From positions 1 through 21,354 of the forward strand of contig CALXJL010000013.1 of the NCBI GenBank assembly GCA_944388615.1: a stretch of 21,354 nt of DNA, given 5' to 3'. Positions 7,509-16,226 of the stretch are shown here, in pieces (position 1 is the first letter of the stretch; the number at the start of each line of letters is the position of its first letter). This DNA comes from an uncultured Clostridia bacterium (lineage in GTDB: Bacteria; Bacillota; Clostridia; TANB77; CAG-508). The notes under the pieces are model-generated. The model ran no database searches. It was not told the DNA's origin and saw only the letters and a list, made by a program, of their open reading frames with translations. The position numbers and the translations under genes were made by a program.

Positions 7509-8879
7509 TTATATTTTGTTATATTTTGTTATAGAATCAATTGCAATCTCTGCTATTTTATGATATCTTTGCTTTTTATCTCTTATCTTGTTTTTTAACG
7601 GAGGAAGTATGCCAAAATTTGCATTCATTGGTTGAAAATTCTCATTGTATGCAGATATATATTTAGCTAAACTTCCTATAACAGTTTTATCATCGAATAT
7701 AACTGGTTCTTTCCCCAGAAATTTATTTACTGCATTAATTCCTGCCACAAATCCAGATGAAATGGACTCCACATACCCTTCTACACCTGTTATTTGACCT
7801 GCAAAATAAATATTAGAATTTGATTTAAGACAATATGTACTGTCTAATAACTGGCTCGAATTTATATATGTATTTCTATGCATTACTCCATATTTCACAA
7901 AATCCGCATTATCTAAACCTGGTATCATTTTAAAAACTCTTTGCTGTTCACCAAATTTTAAATTTGTTTGAAATCCTACTAAATTAAATAATTCACCTTG
8001 TTTGTTGTCTTGTCTTAACTGAACTATAGCATATGGTCTTTTCCCTGTTCTAGGATCATCAAATCCTACTGGCTTTAAAGGACCGAATCTTAATGTATCT
8101 ATTCCTCTTTTTGCCATAACCTCTATTGGCATACATCCTTCAAAAATTTCTCTTTTTTCAAATTCATGCAACCTCGCAACATCTGCATTTACGAGTTCAT
8201 TCCAAAATCTTTCATATTCTTCTTTATCCATTGGAAGATTTATATAGTTTTGTTCCTCGTCTTTCTGTCTTTCTAGCCATTCCTCAATTGTCTCTTCTTT
8301 CTTTTTCTCTTGACTATACCTGTCTCCCCAAAATGCTATTTTCATATTTATACTATCTTTTGAAACAATAGGTGCTGCAGCATCATAAAAATGCAACTTA
8401 TCCATTCCAGTTATATTTATAATTTCTTGTGATAATTTTTCTGAAGTAAGTGGACCTGTTGCAATAATAACAATTCCATCTTGAGCAATATTATTTATAT
8501 CATTCTTATTTCCAACTTCTTTATTTATAATTTCAATATTATCTATATTTTTCAGCACTTTCGTCACTTTTTTTGAAAATTCTTCTCTATCTACTGCCAA
8601 TGCTTGTCCTGCTGGAATTGCTACCTCATCTGCAATTTTTATTAATAAGGAATTTAATATCCTTAATTCTTGTTTCAATAATCCACATGCATTTGTTAAT
8701 AAATTAGATTTAAATGAATTGCTACATACAATCTCTGCTAAATTTTCATTTGAATGTGCTGGAGAAAATTTTTCTGGTTTCATTTCAAATAATTTTACCT
8801 TTATACCTCTTTTAGCAATTTGATATGCTGCTTCACATCCAGCTAAACCTCCACCTATTATTGTAATGTAATCCTTCAT
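7509..8879 (-). CDS. trmFO: Methylenetetrahydrofolate-tRNA-(uracil-54-C5)-methyltransferase (FAD)
   Basis: TrmFO makes 5-methyluridine at position 54 of the tRNA T-loop, using methylene-THF as carbon donor and FADH2 as reductant. Visible features are the N-terminal dinucleotide-binding IIGGGLAGCEAA (7-18), CSNSFKSN with Cys52, and FEGCMPIEVMAKRG with Cys249, the two cysteines matching the functional pair of the B. subtilis enzyme. RFGPLKPVG and the C-terminal FAGQITGVEGYVES are also present. At 456 residues it is slightly longer than usual. The extra length is a charged stretch at about 187-212 (EKKKEETIEEWLERQKDEE) where relatives have a short loop before the NxPMxKEEY segment. Its ATG is 5 bp after the stop of the SGNH gene, with a GGGG-type ribosome binding site inside that gene, so it is the last gene of the SNF2-SGNH-trmFO operon. 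Confidence 0.96.
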   Translation of the reverse strand: MKDYITIIGGGLAGCEAAYQIAKRGIKVKLFEMKPEKFSPAHSNENLAEIVCSNSFKSNLLTNACGLLKQELRILNSLLIKIADEVAIPAGQALAVDREEFSKKVTKVLKNIDNIEIINKEVGNKNDINNIAQDGIVIIATGPLTSEKLSQEIINITGMDKLHFYDAAAPIVSKDSINMKIAFWGDRYSQEKKKEETIEEWLERQKDEEQNYINLPMDKEEYERFWNELVNADVARLHEFEKREIFEGCMPIEVMAKRGIDTLRFGPLKPVGFDDPRTGKRPYAIVQLRQDNKQGELFNLVGFQTNLKFGEQQRVFKMIPGLDNADFVKYGVMHRNTYINSSQLLDSTYCLKSNSNIYFAGQITGVEGYVESISSGFVAGINAVNKFLGKEPVIFDDKTVIGSLAKYISAYNENFQPMNANFGILPPLKNKIRDKKQRYHKIAEIAIDSITKYNKI

Positions 8880-8884
8880 TTAAA

Positions 8885-10078
8885 TTATCTGTCCCCTTTC
8901 TCTTGATTTGCTTCATATATTTTTTGCTTATTTTGTACATATGTTCTTACCAGATCATTTCCTTTGTTATTAAGGTGTATTCCATCTTCTATCCAATAAT
9001 TTGTACTAGGTTTTTTGAGCTCCTCTATCTCATGTAAGTTTATAAAATCACATCCATATTCTTCTGCTAATTTTTGTAATTTATTTATTTGAATTCCTTG
9101 ATACTCTAATAAATATCCATCTATTTCTTTTATATCTTTTTCATCTTCTTTACCATCATTATTTATATCATACTTGTATGATATACCATTTCCCCACATT
9201 TCTCCTAATTCAAATGCCTGTGATGCCAACTTTAAATTCCCTGGCTTAGTTGGACTATCTGTCATTAATACAATTTCAATATTTGGATTTATCTCTATAA
9301 GATTTTTAATTGCATTTTCAATCCCACCAATAAAAGAATTAGTAGCCACTTCTGCTTTATCAGTTTCTTTTCCTTTAATATTTCCTATATATTCATTCAC
9401 ATATTCACTCATCTGCTCACTTCCAAAGTCTATTCCATTGTACTTAGCATTATAAATTGTTGCAAATGTTAAGTTTACCATATCATTATATCCAAATTGA
9501 ATATATGCTTTATTTGCATTTGAATATTCGTCTCTTTTATTGTTTATTACATAATCTAAAACATATTGTGCATTAAGCTCATCTTCTCTTAATTTATTTC
9601 TATTCTGAAATTTATAGTTTCCCGCAGTCATTCCTCCAACTGCCAATTTTTTTGTATTATCTTCTAATCCATCAGCCCAAGTTATGTAATTACATTCTTC
9701 TCTACCCTCTGCCATGCTCGAACCCAATATTACTACATCTCCATCTTGCTCTATTTTAGATTCTGTATTTCCTAATTTCACCTTATATCTTGTTTTAAAA
9801 TCCTGTTGATTCGGATTTTTTTCATAAAACTCAGGATGTTTTGTTTTTAAATCATTATATTCCAGATTATATGTAGTTCTTACTGTTGCTGCTCCCAACA
9901 TTGTTCCTCCTAAAATAGTTGCCGCAATTTTGTATATTATTTTTTTACTTTTAGGTTTTGATACATTTTTTATACGCCTTGTTCTTTTTATCTCTTCTTT
10001 TGGTTTTATTTCTGCCATATTTCTCGCTTTTTCTTCCTCTTCCATTTCTTCTAAAAATCTATCTAAAAAATCTCCCAT
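8885..10078 (-). CDS. Membrane-anchored SGNH/GDSL-type hydrolase with an EF-hand-like loop
   Basis: This 397-residue protein has an acidic then basic cytoplasmic N-terminus (1-46), one membrane segment at about 47-66 (IIYKIAATILGGTMLGAATV) and an extracytoplasmic SGNH-like domain. The SGNH blocks are legible: ILGSS (117-121, Ser121 as likely nucleophile in place of GDS), VGGM (147-150), FGYND (195-199, the Gly/Asn block) and DGIHLNNKG (365-373, the catalytic Asp-x-x-His). Such enzymes are esterases or acyl-transfer enzymes, often acting on cell-surface polysaccharide acyl groups; the substrate cannot be read here. Residues 304-315 (DINNDGKEDEKD) match an EF-hand or dockerin-like calcium loop inserted before the last block. 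The ATG follows an AGAGGTG site. It lies 29 bp after the SNF2 gene and 5 bp before trmFO. The class is fairly sure, the specific function unknown. Confidence 0.8.
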   Translation of the reverse strand: MGDFLDRFLEEMEEEEKARNMAEIKPKEEIKRTRRIKNVSKPKSKKIIYKIAATILGGTMLGAATVRTTYNLEYNDLKTKHPEFYEKNPNQQDFKTRYKVKLGNTESKIEQDGDVVILGSSMAEGREECNYITWADGLEDNTKKLAVGGMTAGNYKFQNRNKLREDELNAQYVLDYVINNKRDEYSNANKAYIQFGYNDMVNLTFATIYNAKYNGIDFGSEQMSEYVNEYIGNIKGKETDKAEVATNSFIGGIENAIKNLIEINPNIEIVLMTDSPTKPGNLKLASQAFELGEMWGNGISYKYDINNDGKEDEKDIKEIDGYLLEYQGIQINKLQKLAEEYGCDFINLHEIEELKKPSTNYWIEDGIHLNNKGNDLVRTYVQNKQKIYEANQEKGDR

Positions 10079-10107
10079 TTTACACCTCTAAAATTATTTC
10101 ATTTTCT

Positions 10108-13100
10108 CTATATTTCAAATAATTCCATTATATCTTCTTTAGATAATCTACTAATAAATGTCTCTTGTGTAGAAAGCATATTATCTATTAATTTAGCTTT
10201 TCTTTGTTGCATCTCATATATTTTTTCTTCTATAGAATTCTGTGTGATCATCTTATATACTTGTACATTTCTTTTTTGACCTATTCTATATGTTCTATCT
10301 GTTGCTTGATTTTCTGCAGATAAGTTCCACCATGGATCATAATGTATTACCATATCTGCCCCTATTAGATTAAGTCCTGTTCCTCCTGCTTTAAGAGATA
10401 TCAAGAATACTTTTACTTTTGGATCTTTATTAAAATCATCTACTAGTTGTAACCTCTGGTTAACTTTTGTACTTCCAGTTAGTTTATAATATTGTATACC
10501 TTCTTTTTTTAATTCTTTTTCTATAATCTCAAACATAGATGTATATCCTGAGAAAAGTAATATCTTATGCCCTCCTGAAATAGCTTCTTTTAATATTTCT
10601 ATACATTGATTTAATTTACTACTTTCCCCTTCATAATTTTCTAAAAACAAACTTGGATGACAACATATTTGTCTTAGCCTTGTTAATAGTGCTAGTATTT
10701 TTATTTGGCTTTTTTCAAATCCATTTGTAGAAAGCTCATTTTTTGCCTCTTTTTTAGCTTGTTCCATATATGATAAATATATCTTTTCTTGTTCACCATG
10801 CATTTTATTATTTAATACAGTAATTGTTTTATCAGGTAGTTCTGTTAAAACATCCTCTTTTATTCTTCTTAATATAAAAGGTTCTATTTGCATTTTTAAT
10901 TTTTCCATACATTTTATATCTTCATTTTTTACAATTGGCATCTCATATATTTCCTTAAATTTTTTATAATCAAATAAGTATCCCGGCATTATAAAATCAA
11001 AAATTGACCATAATTCTGATAATGAATTTTCTATAGGTGTACCTGTTAATGCATATTTAGTCTCTGCTTTTATCTTTTTAATTGATCTTGCATTTTGTGT
11101 ATTATTATTTTTTATATATTGTGCTTCATCTGCAATTATATATTTAAACTCATAATTTTTTTCTTTATATACATCTATATCTCTTTTTAGCAAATCGTAT
11201 GATGTAATTACAACATCATATTCTGGTATAATTTCTTCTTCTTTTCTTCTTTCATTATTTCCTCCTGATATAACTAATGCTTTTAGATCTGGAGCAAATT
11301 TTTGAATTTCCTTATACCAATTTAATGATAATGAACTTGGGCATACTACTATTGATGGTTTTGGGTTGTTATTATTTTCTACATATGATGCAATTACAGC
11401 TATTAATTGTATAGTTTTTCCAAGCCCCATATCGTCTGCAAGTATTCCGCCCAGCTTGTACTCATCAAGTGTTTTTAACCAATTAAATCCAACTTTTTGA
11501 TAATCTCTAAGTTCAGCATTTAAAGCTTTTGGTATTTCTAGATTGCCTTCTATATTTTTTTCTTCTATATTATTAACTAAATTTGTATATTCTTCATTTT
11601 TTGTTATTGTAATATTATTATTTTTTAGCAATCTTTCCATATATAATGCTCTATATACTGGTAATTGTATATTATCCTGTTCTAATTTGTCATATGATAA
11701 ATTAGTCCCTGTTATTATACTATTAATAAAATCTAAACTTTCATTACTTTCTAAATCTAAAAACGATCCATTTTGTAATCTATGAAATTTTCTTTTTAAT
11801 TTATATTTTTGCATTATTTCTTTTAGTTCATTTTTATCAAAATTAAATTTACTTAGATCAATATTTAGTAAATTATTTTCTACTCTTACACCCAAAGCAC
11901 CAATTTTAGGAATTGTAACTTCTCTTTGTCTAAAACTATCTGTTGCTAGCACCTCAAATTTTTGCATATAATTTTCTATTCCCATCACTAAAAAATTATA
12001 TATTTTTTCTTCGTCAACCAATATTAATCTACTATTTAATGAATCTAACATAAAACCTGTTCTTGCAAATGTATTAGTTGCCTCATCTTCTTTTAATATA
12101 TCTCTTGCTATATCTTTTCTATCTTCAGCTAGTGGATTAAATTCTTCATCTCCATAGCAAAATCTTATATCTGCCACAATATTATTTGCATCATCATAAT
12201 CAAGTAATACCTTTACCCCTAGTTCCTCCGGTATATAATTTTCAATTTTATTTTTATCTACTTTTTCCAAATTAATATTATTTTTTATTGTTGGCACAAC
12301 TAATGAGAAAAATGTAGAAAGTTCAGATTTAGTAAATTTTATTTCTGATGCATAATTTTTTCTATATATTTGTAATATCTTTAAAACTGATTCTTTAAAA
12401 TGCTTGCTACATCTATATAATCTATTATTATACAACATATATGTATAATCTCTACCTTGTATTAGCTCATATTCGAATACATCAATATTTGTTGTTATTT
12501 TATATTGTCCTTCTTTTACTTCTTCTAGAATTATTTCCACATCTGGCTGGCTATTTGTGAATAATATTTTGGTTTCAGCAAGTTTCATACTTACAGTAAC
12601 ATATTTTCCCTCTAATACATCAAATAGTTCATCCATTGCTGAGTTTGATATTATTATAGATCCTGTTCCTAATGTTCTTCCATAATACCCAGAGCTTATT
12701 GCTGCATCATTTGCATATTTTATTATCTCAGCATATTTTAATATAAAATCCAGTATTGGTCTTGATTCTTTCTTAAAAGCTGCTTTTGTATGAACAAATT
12801 CTAATTTTGCACCATATTTATAGTTTTTGTGCTCTACCATATTTTCGTAGAATTCAACTATATCTTTTAGTTTGTACATTTGTTTTTGTGTCCCAATTTT
12901 TATTTCAAGTTTGATGTTATTATTGTAAATACTTTTTATAAGTTTTATTGATAATTCTACTGTTCCTTCTAAAATTTTATTTTCTTCATTTTCTACTATA
13001 TTGTCAGAATAAATTTCATTAATTAATTGTTTAAACATCCTACTTTTTGTCCTATCCGTATTAGCAATAGGAATATGGTTTTCATGTTGCTCTTCTTTTA

Positions 13101-13431
13101 TTTCTTTACCTGTAAAGATTTTTACATAATCACTATTTTGTTCAAATTCCATCATTGTAGCAATTATATGTTTACATGATCCATAATGTTCTTTATAGTC
13201 TGGACAAGTACATCTTAAATCATCAATTTCAGAATTTGCTATTTTTATATATACATCATAATTCGAATAATTTCCCTGAACATTAGAACTTATTTCCAAA
13301 TTGTTTGGATCATCATAAATAACTTTTGTTATTTTCACTCTTCCTTCTTCGGTATATTCCTCTCCCCTTTTTCTTCTAGCATGACCAGCTTCTCTATATA
13401 AATCTTCTAACACCTCAGAATTAACTATCAT
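10108..13431 (-). CDS. SWIM zinc finger, SNF2-family DNA helicase/ATPase
   Basis: This is a 1107-residue double-stranded-DNA translocase of the bacterial SNF2 type, which moves or strips proteins on DNA. The N-terminus holds a SWIM zinc finger with Cys74, Cys76, Cys86 and His88. A long middle region (about 130-630) matches the layout of the bacterial SNF2-associated domain. The helicase core has LRDYQKVGFNWL (641-652), Walker A DDMGLGKT (666-673), DEAQ (768-771), LTGTPIEN (795-802), LRRIKEDV, and in the second lobe GGTGLNLIGADMVIHYDPWW and NQATDRTYRIGQKR (1041-1054). All motifs look intact. It opens an operon with the SGNH gene and trmFO and has an extended -10 promoter. Its stop is TAG, with an in-frame TGA two codons later. 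The ribosome binding site is poor (GATGGGG, about 14 nt upstream). Its biological role cannot be read from context. Confidence 0.95.
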   Translation of the reverse strand: MIVNSEVLEDLYREAGHARRKRGEEYTEEGRVKITKVIYDDPNNLEISSNVQGNYSNYDVYIKIANSEIDDLRCTCPDYKEHYGSCKHIIATMMEFEQNSDYVKIFTGKEIKEEQHENHIPIANTDRTKSRMFKQLINEIYSDNIVENEENKILEGTVELSIKLIKSIYNNNIKLEIKIGTQKQMYKLKDIVEFYENMVEHKNYKYGAKLEFVHTKAAFKKESRPILDFILKYAEIIKYANDAAISSGYYGRTLGTGSIIISNSAMDELFDVLEGKYVTVSMKLAETKILFTNSQPDVEIILEEVKEGQYKITTNIDVFEYELIQGRDYTYMLYNNRLYRCSKHFKESVLKILQIYRKNYASEIKFTKSELSTFFSLVVPTIKNNINLEKVDKNKIENYIPEELGVKVLLDYDDANNIVADIRFCYGDEEFNPLAEDRKDIARDILKEDEATNTFARTGFMLDSLNSRLILVDEEKIYNFLVMGIENYMQKFEVLATDSFRQREVTIPKIGALGVRVENNLLNIDLSKFNFDKNELKEIMQKYKLKRKFHRLQNGSFLDLESNESLDFINSIITGTNLSYDKLEQDNIQLPVYRALYMERLLKNNNITITKNEEYTNLVNNIEEKNIEGNLEIPKALNAELRDYQKVGFNWLKTLDEYKLGGILADDMGLGKTIQLIAVIASYVENNNNPKPSIVVCPSSLSLNWYKEIQKFAPDLKALVISGGNNERRKEEEIIPEYDVVITSYDLLKRDIDVYKEKNYEFKYIIADEAQYIKNNNTQNARSIKKIKAETKYALTGTPIENSLSELWSIFDFIMPGYLFDYKKFKEIYEMPIVKNEDIKCMEKLKMQIEPFILRRIKEDVLTELPDKTITVLNNKMHGEQEKIYLSYMEQAKKEAKNELSTNGFEKSQIKILALLTRLRQICCHPSLFLENYEGESSKLNQCIEILKEAISGGHKILLFSGYTSMFEIIEKELKKEGIQYYKLTGSTKVNQRLQLVDDFNKDPKVKVFLISLKAGGTGLNLIGADMVIHYDPWWNLSAENQATDRTYRIGQKRNVQVYKMITQNSIEEKIYEMQQRKAKLIDNMLSTQETFISRLSKEDIMELFEI

Positions 13432-13467
13432 TTTACATATTACCCCATCTCATAAAAATTAGATATT

Positions 13468-13476
13468 ATTATATCA
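13468..13476 (-). promoter_or_regulatory. Extended -10 promoter of the SNF2 operon
   Basis: TG-A-TATAAT on the minus strand (TATAAT at 13468-13473, TG at 13475-13476), a perfect extended -10. The base composition 17 bp upstream does not resemble a -35, and that position lies within the topA terminator. The predicted start is near 13461, 30 nt before the ATG. Confidence 0.6.
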
Positions 13477-13477
13477 C

Positions 13478-13511
13478 ATAATAATAAAAGATGCTACTAA
13501 ATTATAGCACC
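13478..13511 (-). terminator. Rho-independent terminator of topA
   Basis: A 7-bp stem with one G-U pair (13505-13511 with 13490-13496) and an 8-nt loop, followed by TTTTATTATTAT. The stem overlaps the last codons and stop of topA. A similar fold with one mismatch and six T exists on the plus strand, but no plus-strand gene needs it. Confidence 0.7.
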
Positions 13512-15589
13512 TTTTTTGTTTTTGTTGTTTTTTTAACTGATTTTTTTCTTTTGGTTGTCTTTTTTGCTTTTGCCTTTTTCTTAACATCTGTTATTTGCGA
13601 CTCATCCCATTTTTCTCCTGGTTTTGGTTTATTCCATGAAATATAATTACAAGATTTAGGGTTATTCTCACAAATATAATAATTTCTTTTTCTTTTTGTT
13701 TTTCTAACCTGTACTTTACCTCCACAAACTGGGCAAGGTACATCTATGGTTTCAACTAATGGTTTTGCATTTTTACATTCTGGATATCCTGGACATGCTA
13801 AAAATTTACCATATCTACCATATTTTATAACCATCATTCTTCCACATTTTTCACATTTAACATCTGATACTTCTTCTTCTAATTTTACATGTTCTAGTTC
13901 TTTTTCTACTCTTTCTAGCTCTTTTTCAAAAGGTTCATAAAATTCTCCTATTGTTTTTTTCCATTCACATTTTCCAGCAGCTATTTGATCAAATTCCTCT
14001 TCTACTTTAGCTGTAAATTCTACGTTTATTATATCTGAAAAATTCTCTGTTAATAATTTATTAACAACTTTCCCCAATTCTGTTGGGACTAACTGTTTTG
14101 CATTTTTTTCAATATATCTTCTTTCTAATATAGTAGTTATTGTAGGTGAATACGTGCTTGGTCTTCCTATACCCTTTTCTTCTAGAGCCTTTACTAAACT
14201 TGCTTCTGTATATCTTGGTGGTGGTTCTGTAAAGCTTTGTTTTGTATCTATTTTCTTTTCTTTTAGTTTTTCACCTATTGTTAACTCTGGTATATTATTA
14301 TCATTATTCTCCTCAATATTATCTGTATCTTCTACGTATAATGTCATAAAACCTTTGAATTTTAATGTTTGCCCATTTGCTTTAAAATTATACGAATTTA
14401 CATCTATATTAGCTGAAATAGTATCATAAATTGCTGCAGCCATTTGGCTTGCAATAAATCTATTATATATTAATCTGTATAATTTGTATTGATCTTTTGT
14501 TAAACTATCCTTTATAGATTCAGGAGTTAAATCTACATATGTTGGTCTAATACCTTCATGTGCATCTTGAGCATTTGATTTTCCTTTATAAAATCTATTT
14601 TCATAATACTCTGATCCATAAATATTTTCTATATGAATTTTTGCAGCATCTCTTGCTTCATCAGATATTCTGGTAGAATCTGTTCTCATATATGTTATAA
14701 GACCAACACTTCCTTTAGAAGGAACTTTTACCCCTTCATAAAGTCCTTGTGCTACTGACATGGTCTTTTTTAATGTAAAACCAAGTTTTCTAGACGCCTC
14801 TTGTTGCATTGTACTTGTCGTAAATGGAGGAGCTGGATTTTTCTTTCTCTGTCCTTTTTTCACGTCTGTTACTATATATTCTTTGCCTTTAATGTTGTTT
14901 AATATTTCATCAACTTCATTTTTTGAATGCAACTCTAATTTCTTTCCATCTTTTCCATAAAATTTAGCTTCAAATTCTTTTTTTGATGAAATTTTCTCTA
15001 GTTTGGCGTATATATTCCAATATTCTTCTGGGACAAATTTCTCAATTTCTTCTTCTCTATCTACAATTAATTTAACTGCTACAGATTGCACTCTACCTGC
15101 TGATAAACCTCTTCGTACTTTTTTCCATAATAGCGGACTTATTTTATATCCAACTATTCTATCTAATACTCTTCTTGCTTGCTGTGCATTTGTTAGATTC
15201 ATATCTATTTTTCTAGGTTTTTTTATAGATGATTTAACTGTCTCTTTTGTTATTTCATTAAATGTTACCCTACATACAGAATCTTCTGGTATTCCTAATA
15301 TATATGCTAAATGCCAAGCGATTGCTTCTCCTTCACGATCAGGGTCAGTTGCAAGATATACGGTTTTTGCTGATTTAGCTTCTTTTTTTAATAATTTTAT
15401 TAAATCACCTTTACCTCTAATATTTATATATTCTGGTTCAAAATTATGTTCTATATCTATACCTAACTTTGATTTAGGTAGATCTCTAATATGCCCCATT
15501 GATGCTATTACTTTTGTATTACCTCCTAGGAATTTTTTTATTGTATTTGCTTTGGCTGGTGATTCCACAATAATTAATTTATCTGCCAT
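13502..15589 (-). CDS. topA: DNA topoisomerase I (type IA)
   Basis: TopA relaxes negative supercoils by cutting one strand through a 5'-phosphotyrosyl link. The 695-residue protein has the N-terminal TOPRIM domain with Glu9 (IIVESPAKA) and ATDPDREGEAIAWHL (Asp82, Asp84 for metal), then the conserved QQARRVLDRIVGY and the active-site tyrosine Tyr300 in GLITYMRTDSTR. The C-terminus carries two four-cysteine zinc ribbons (Cys579/582/599/605 and Cys619/622/640/647) and ends in a very lysine-rich tail (about 669-693) likely to bind DNA. An AAGGAG is 7 nt before the ATG. Often topA follows dprA and precedes codY, xerC or trmFO in Firmicutes; here trmFO is still near, but the SNF2 and SGNH genes lie between. 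The gene stands alone between its own promoter and terminator. Confidence 0.98.
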   Translation of the reverse strand: MADKLIIVESPAKANTIKKFLGGNTKVIASMGHIRDLPKSKLGIDIEHNFEPEYINIRGKGDLIKLLKKEAKSAKTVYLATDPDREGEAIAWHLAYILGIPEDSVCRVTFNEITKETVKSSIKKPRKIDMNLTNAQQARRVLDRIVGYKISPLLWKKVRRGLSAGRVQSVAVKLIVDREEEIEKFVPEEYWNIYAKLEKISSKKEFEAKFYGKDGKKLELHSKNEVDEILNNIKGKEYIVTDVKKGQRKKNPAPPFTTSTMQQEASRKLGFTLKKTMSVAQGLYEGVKVPSKGSVGLITYMRTDSTRISDEARDAAKIHIENIYGSEYYENRFYKGKSNAQDAHEGIRPTYVDLTPESIKDSLTKDQYKLYRLIYNRFIASQMAAAIYDTISANIDVNSYNFKANGQTLKFKGFMTLYVEDTDNIEENNDNNIPELTIGEKLKEKKIDTKQSFTEPPPRYTEASLVKALEEKGIGRPSTYSPTITTILERRYIEKNAKQLVPTELGKVVNKLLTENFSDIINVEFTAKVEEEFDQIAAGKCEWKKTIGEFYEPFEKELERVEKELEHVKLEEEVSDVKCEKCGRMMVIKYGRYGKFLACPGYPECKNAKPLVETIDVPCPVCGGKVQVRKTKRKRNYYICENNPKSCNYISWNKPKPGEKWDESQITDVKKKAKAKKTTKRKKSVKKTTKTKKVL

Positions 15590-15620
15590 ATTAATCTCCT
15601 TAACATTTTTTCATCGTTTT

Positions 15621-15649
15621 ATTTTAACTTATATATTATTTTTTTTCAA
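15621..15649 (-). promoter_or_regulatory. Promoter of topA
   Basis: TTGAAA (15644-15649), 17-bp spacer rich in A, TAAAAT (15621-15626) on the minus strand, about 32 bp before the topA ATG. The same two boxes at the same spacing precede both coiled-coil genes. Confidence 0.6.
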
Positions 15650-15689
15650 GTATTTTATAAATATTCTTAGGTACTAGGTTATTGCATAG

Positions 15690-15735
15690 TATTAAAAACA
15701 AAGAATATAATACTATTTTTATAGCATTATATTCT
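15690..15735 (-). terminator. Strong Rho-independent terminator of the small gene
   Basis: A 15-bp stem with a single G-U pair and an AAAA loop (15702-15735), followed on the minus strand by TTGTTTTTAAT. It starts 17 bp after the TAA at 15753 and isolates the small gene from topA. Confidence 0.85.
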
Positions 15736-15752
15736 CTGGTTATATAATAATT

Positions 15753-16064
15753 TTATTTAATAAAATCTTCTATAATTTCAGTTGCTGTAATTGGTGTGAC
15801 TTTATAATTTGTTAGCATTTCCAATATTTCGTCTGCTACTTCTTCACTTGTAGTTATATTATTTATGTCTTTTATCTCTGTTTTTGTTTCTTCTCCTTTT
15901 TGTTCAGTTTTTACAATTTCTACTCCATATGTATTTTCTTCCTTTACCATTAAACTATTACATGTTTTGTAGTATTGTAAAATTATTCTATATCCTAAAT
16001 CGAACTCGCGGGAGTCTTTACTATCTATTATGGCTCCACCATAAAATGTCTTACTCGTTTTCAT
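15753..16064 (-). CDS. Small unrecognised protein (103 residues), possibly DUF6514-like
   Basis: The frame is open from 16100, but the ATG at 16064 (MKTSKTFYGG) has AAAGGGG 8 nt upstream (16073-16079) and is preferred, giving 103 residues; the longer form would be 115. There is no signal peptide, membrane helix or cysteine pair. The middle has a beta-strand pattern (YRIILQYY, YGVEIVKTEQ) and the C-terminus is helical with a VTPITATEIIEDF ending. The YGVEI segment and the VTP-plus-helix ending resemble, from memory, the small clostridial DUF6514 group; that is a weak call. It is a single-gene unit with a strong promoter, a strong terminator and three Spo0A-box-like sites upstream, which would fit a regulated late-growth or sporulation-linked protein if those sites are real. 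Confidence 0.75.
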   Translation of the reverse strand: MKTSKTFYGGAIIDSKDSREFDLGYRIILQYYKTCNSLMVKEENTYGVEIVKTEQKGEETKTEIKDINNITTSEEVADEILEMLTNYKVTPITATEIIEDFIK

Positions 16065-16127
16065 TCTGTAAGCCCCTTTCGTCATTTGGTTATATTCCAA
16101 AGTATCTTTCTTTTAAAGCACCCTTCT

Positions 16128-16156
16128 ATTATAGAACAGATTTTAAAGCATTTCAA
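16128..16156 (-). promoter_or_regulatory. Strong sigma-A promoter of the small gene
   Basis: TTGAAA (16151-16156), exactly 17 bp, then a perfect TATAAT (16128-16133) on the minus strand. The predicted start near 16121 leaves a leader of about 57 nt to the preferred ATG. Confidence 0.75.
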
Positions 16157-16185
16157 GCATTTTCGTATTGCATTATCTCGCATAA

Positions 16186-16224
16186 TTCGACACATATTAT
16201 TTTATAATTCGACTTGTTTCGACA
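16186..16224 (-). promoter_or_regulatory. Three Spo0A-box-like heptamers upstream of the small gene
   Basis: On the minus strand TGTCGAA occurs at 16218-16224 and 16186-16192 and AGTCGAA at 16208-16214, all in the same orientation. The 0A box consensus is TGTCGAA (TGNCGAA), so two are perfect and one has a single change. Start-to-start spacings are 10 and 22 bp, about one and two helical turns. They fill the gap between the murG stop (16227) and the promoter, 30 to 68 bp upstream of its -35. Sequence match is seen; binding is inferred. Confidence 0.5.
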
Positions 16225-16226
16225 TT

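Noticed and set aside
15003..15677. A 224-codon plus-strand frame opposite topA
   Set aside because: Antisense shadow of a well conserved gene, with no ribosome binding site or recognisable product.
16101..16226. LexA or other SOS operator in the GTCGAA repeats
   Set aside because: The motifs are direct repeats, not the palindrome GAAC-N4-GTTC; the 0A-box reading fits better.
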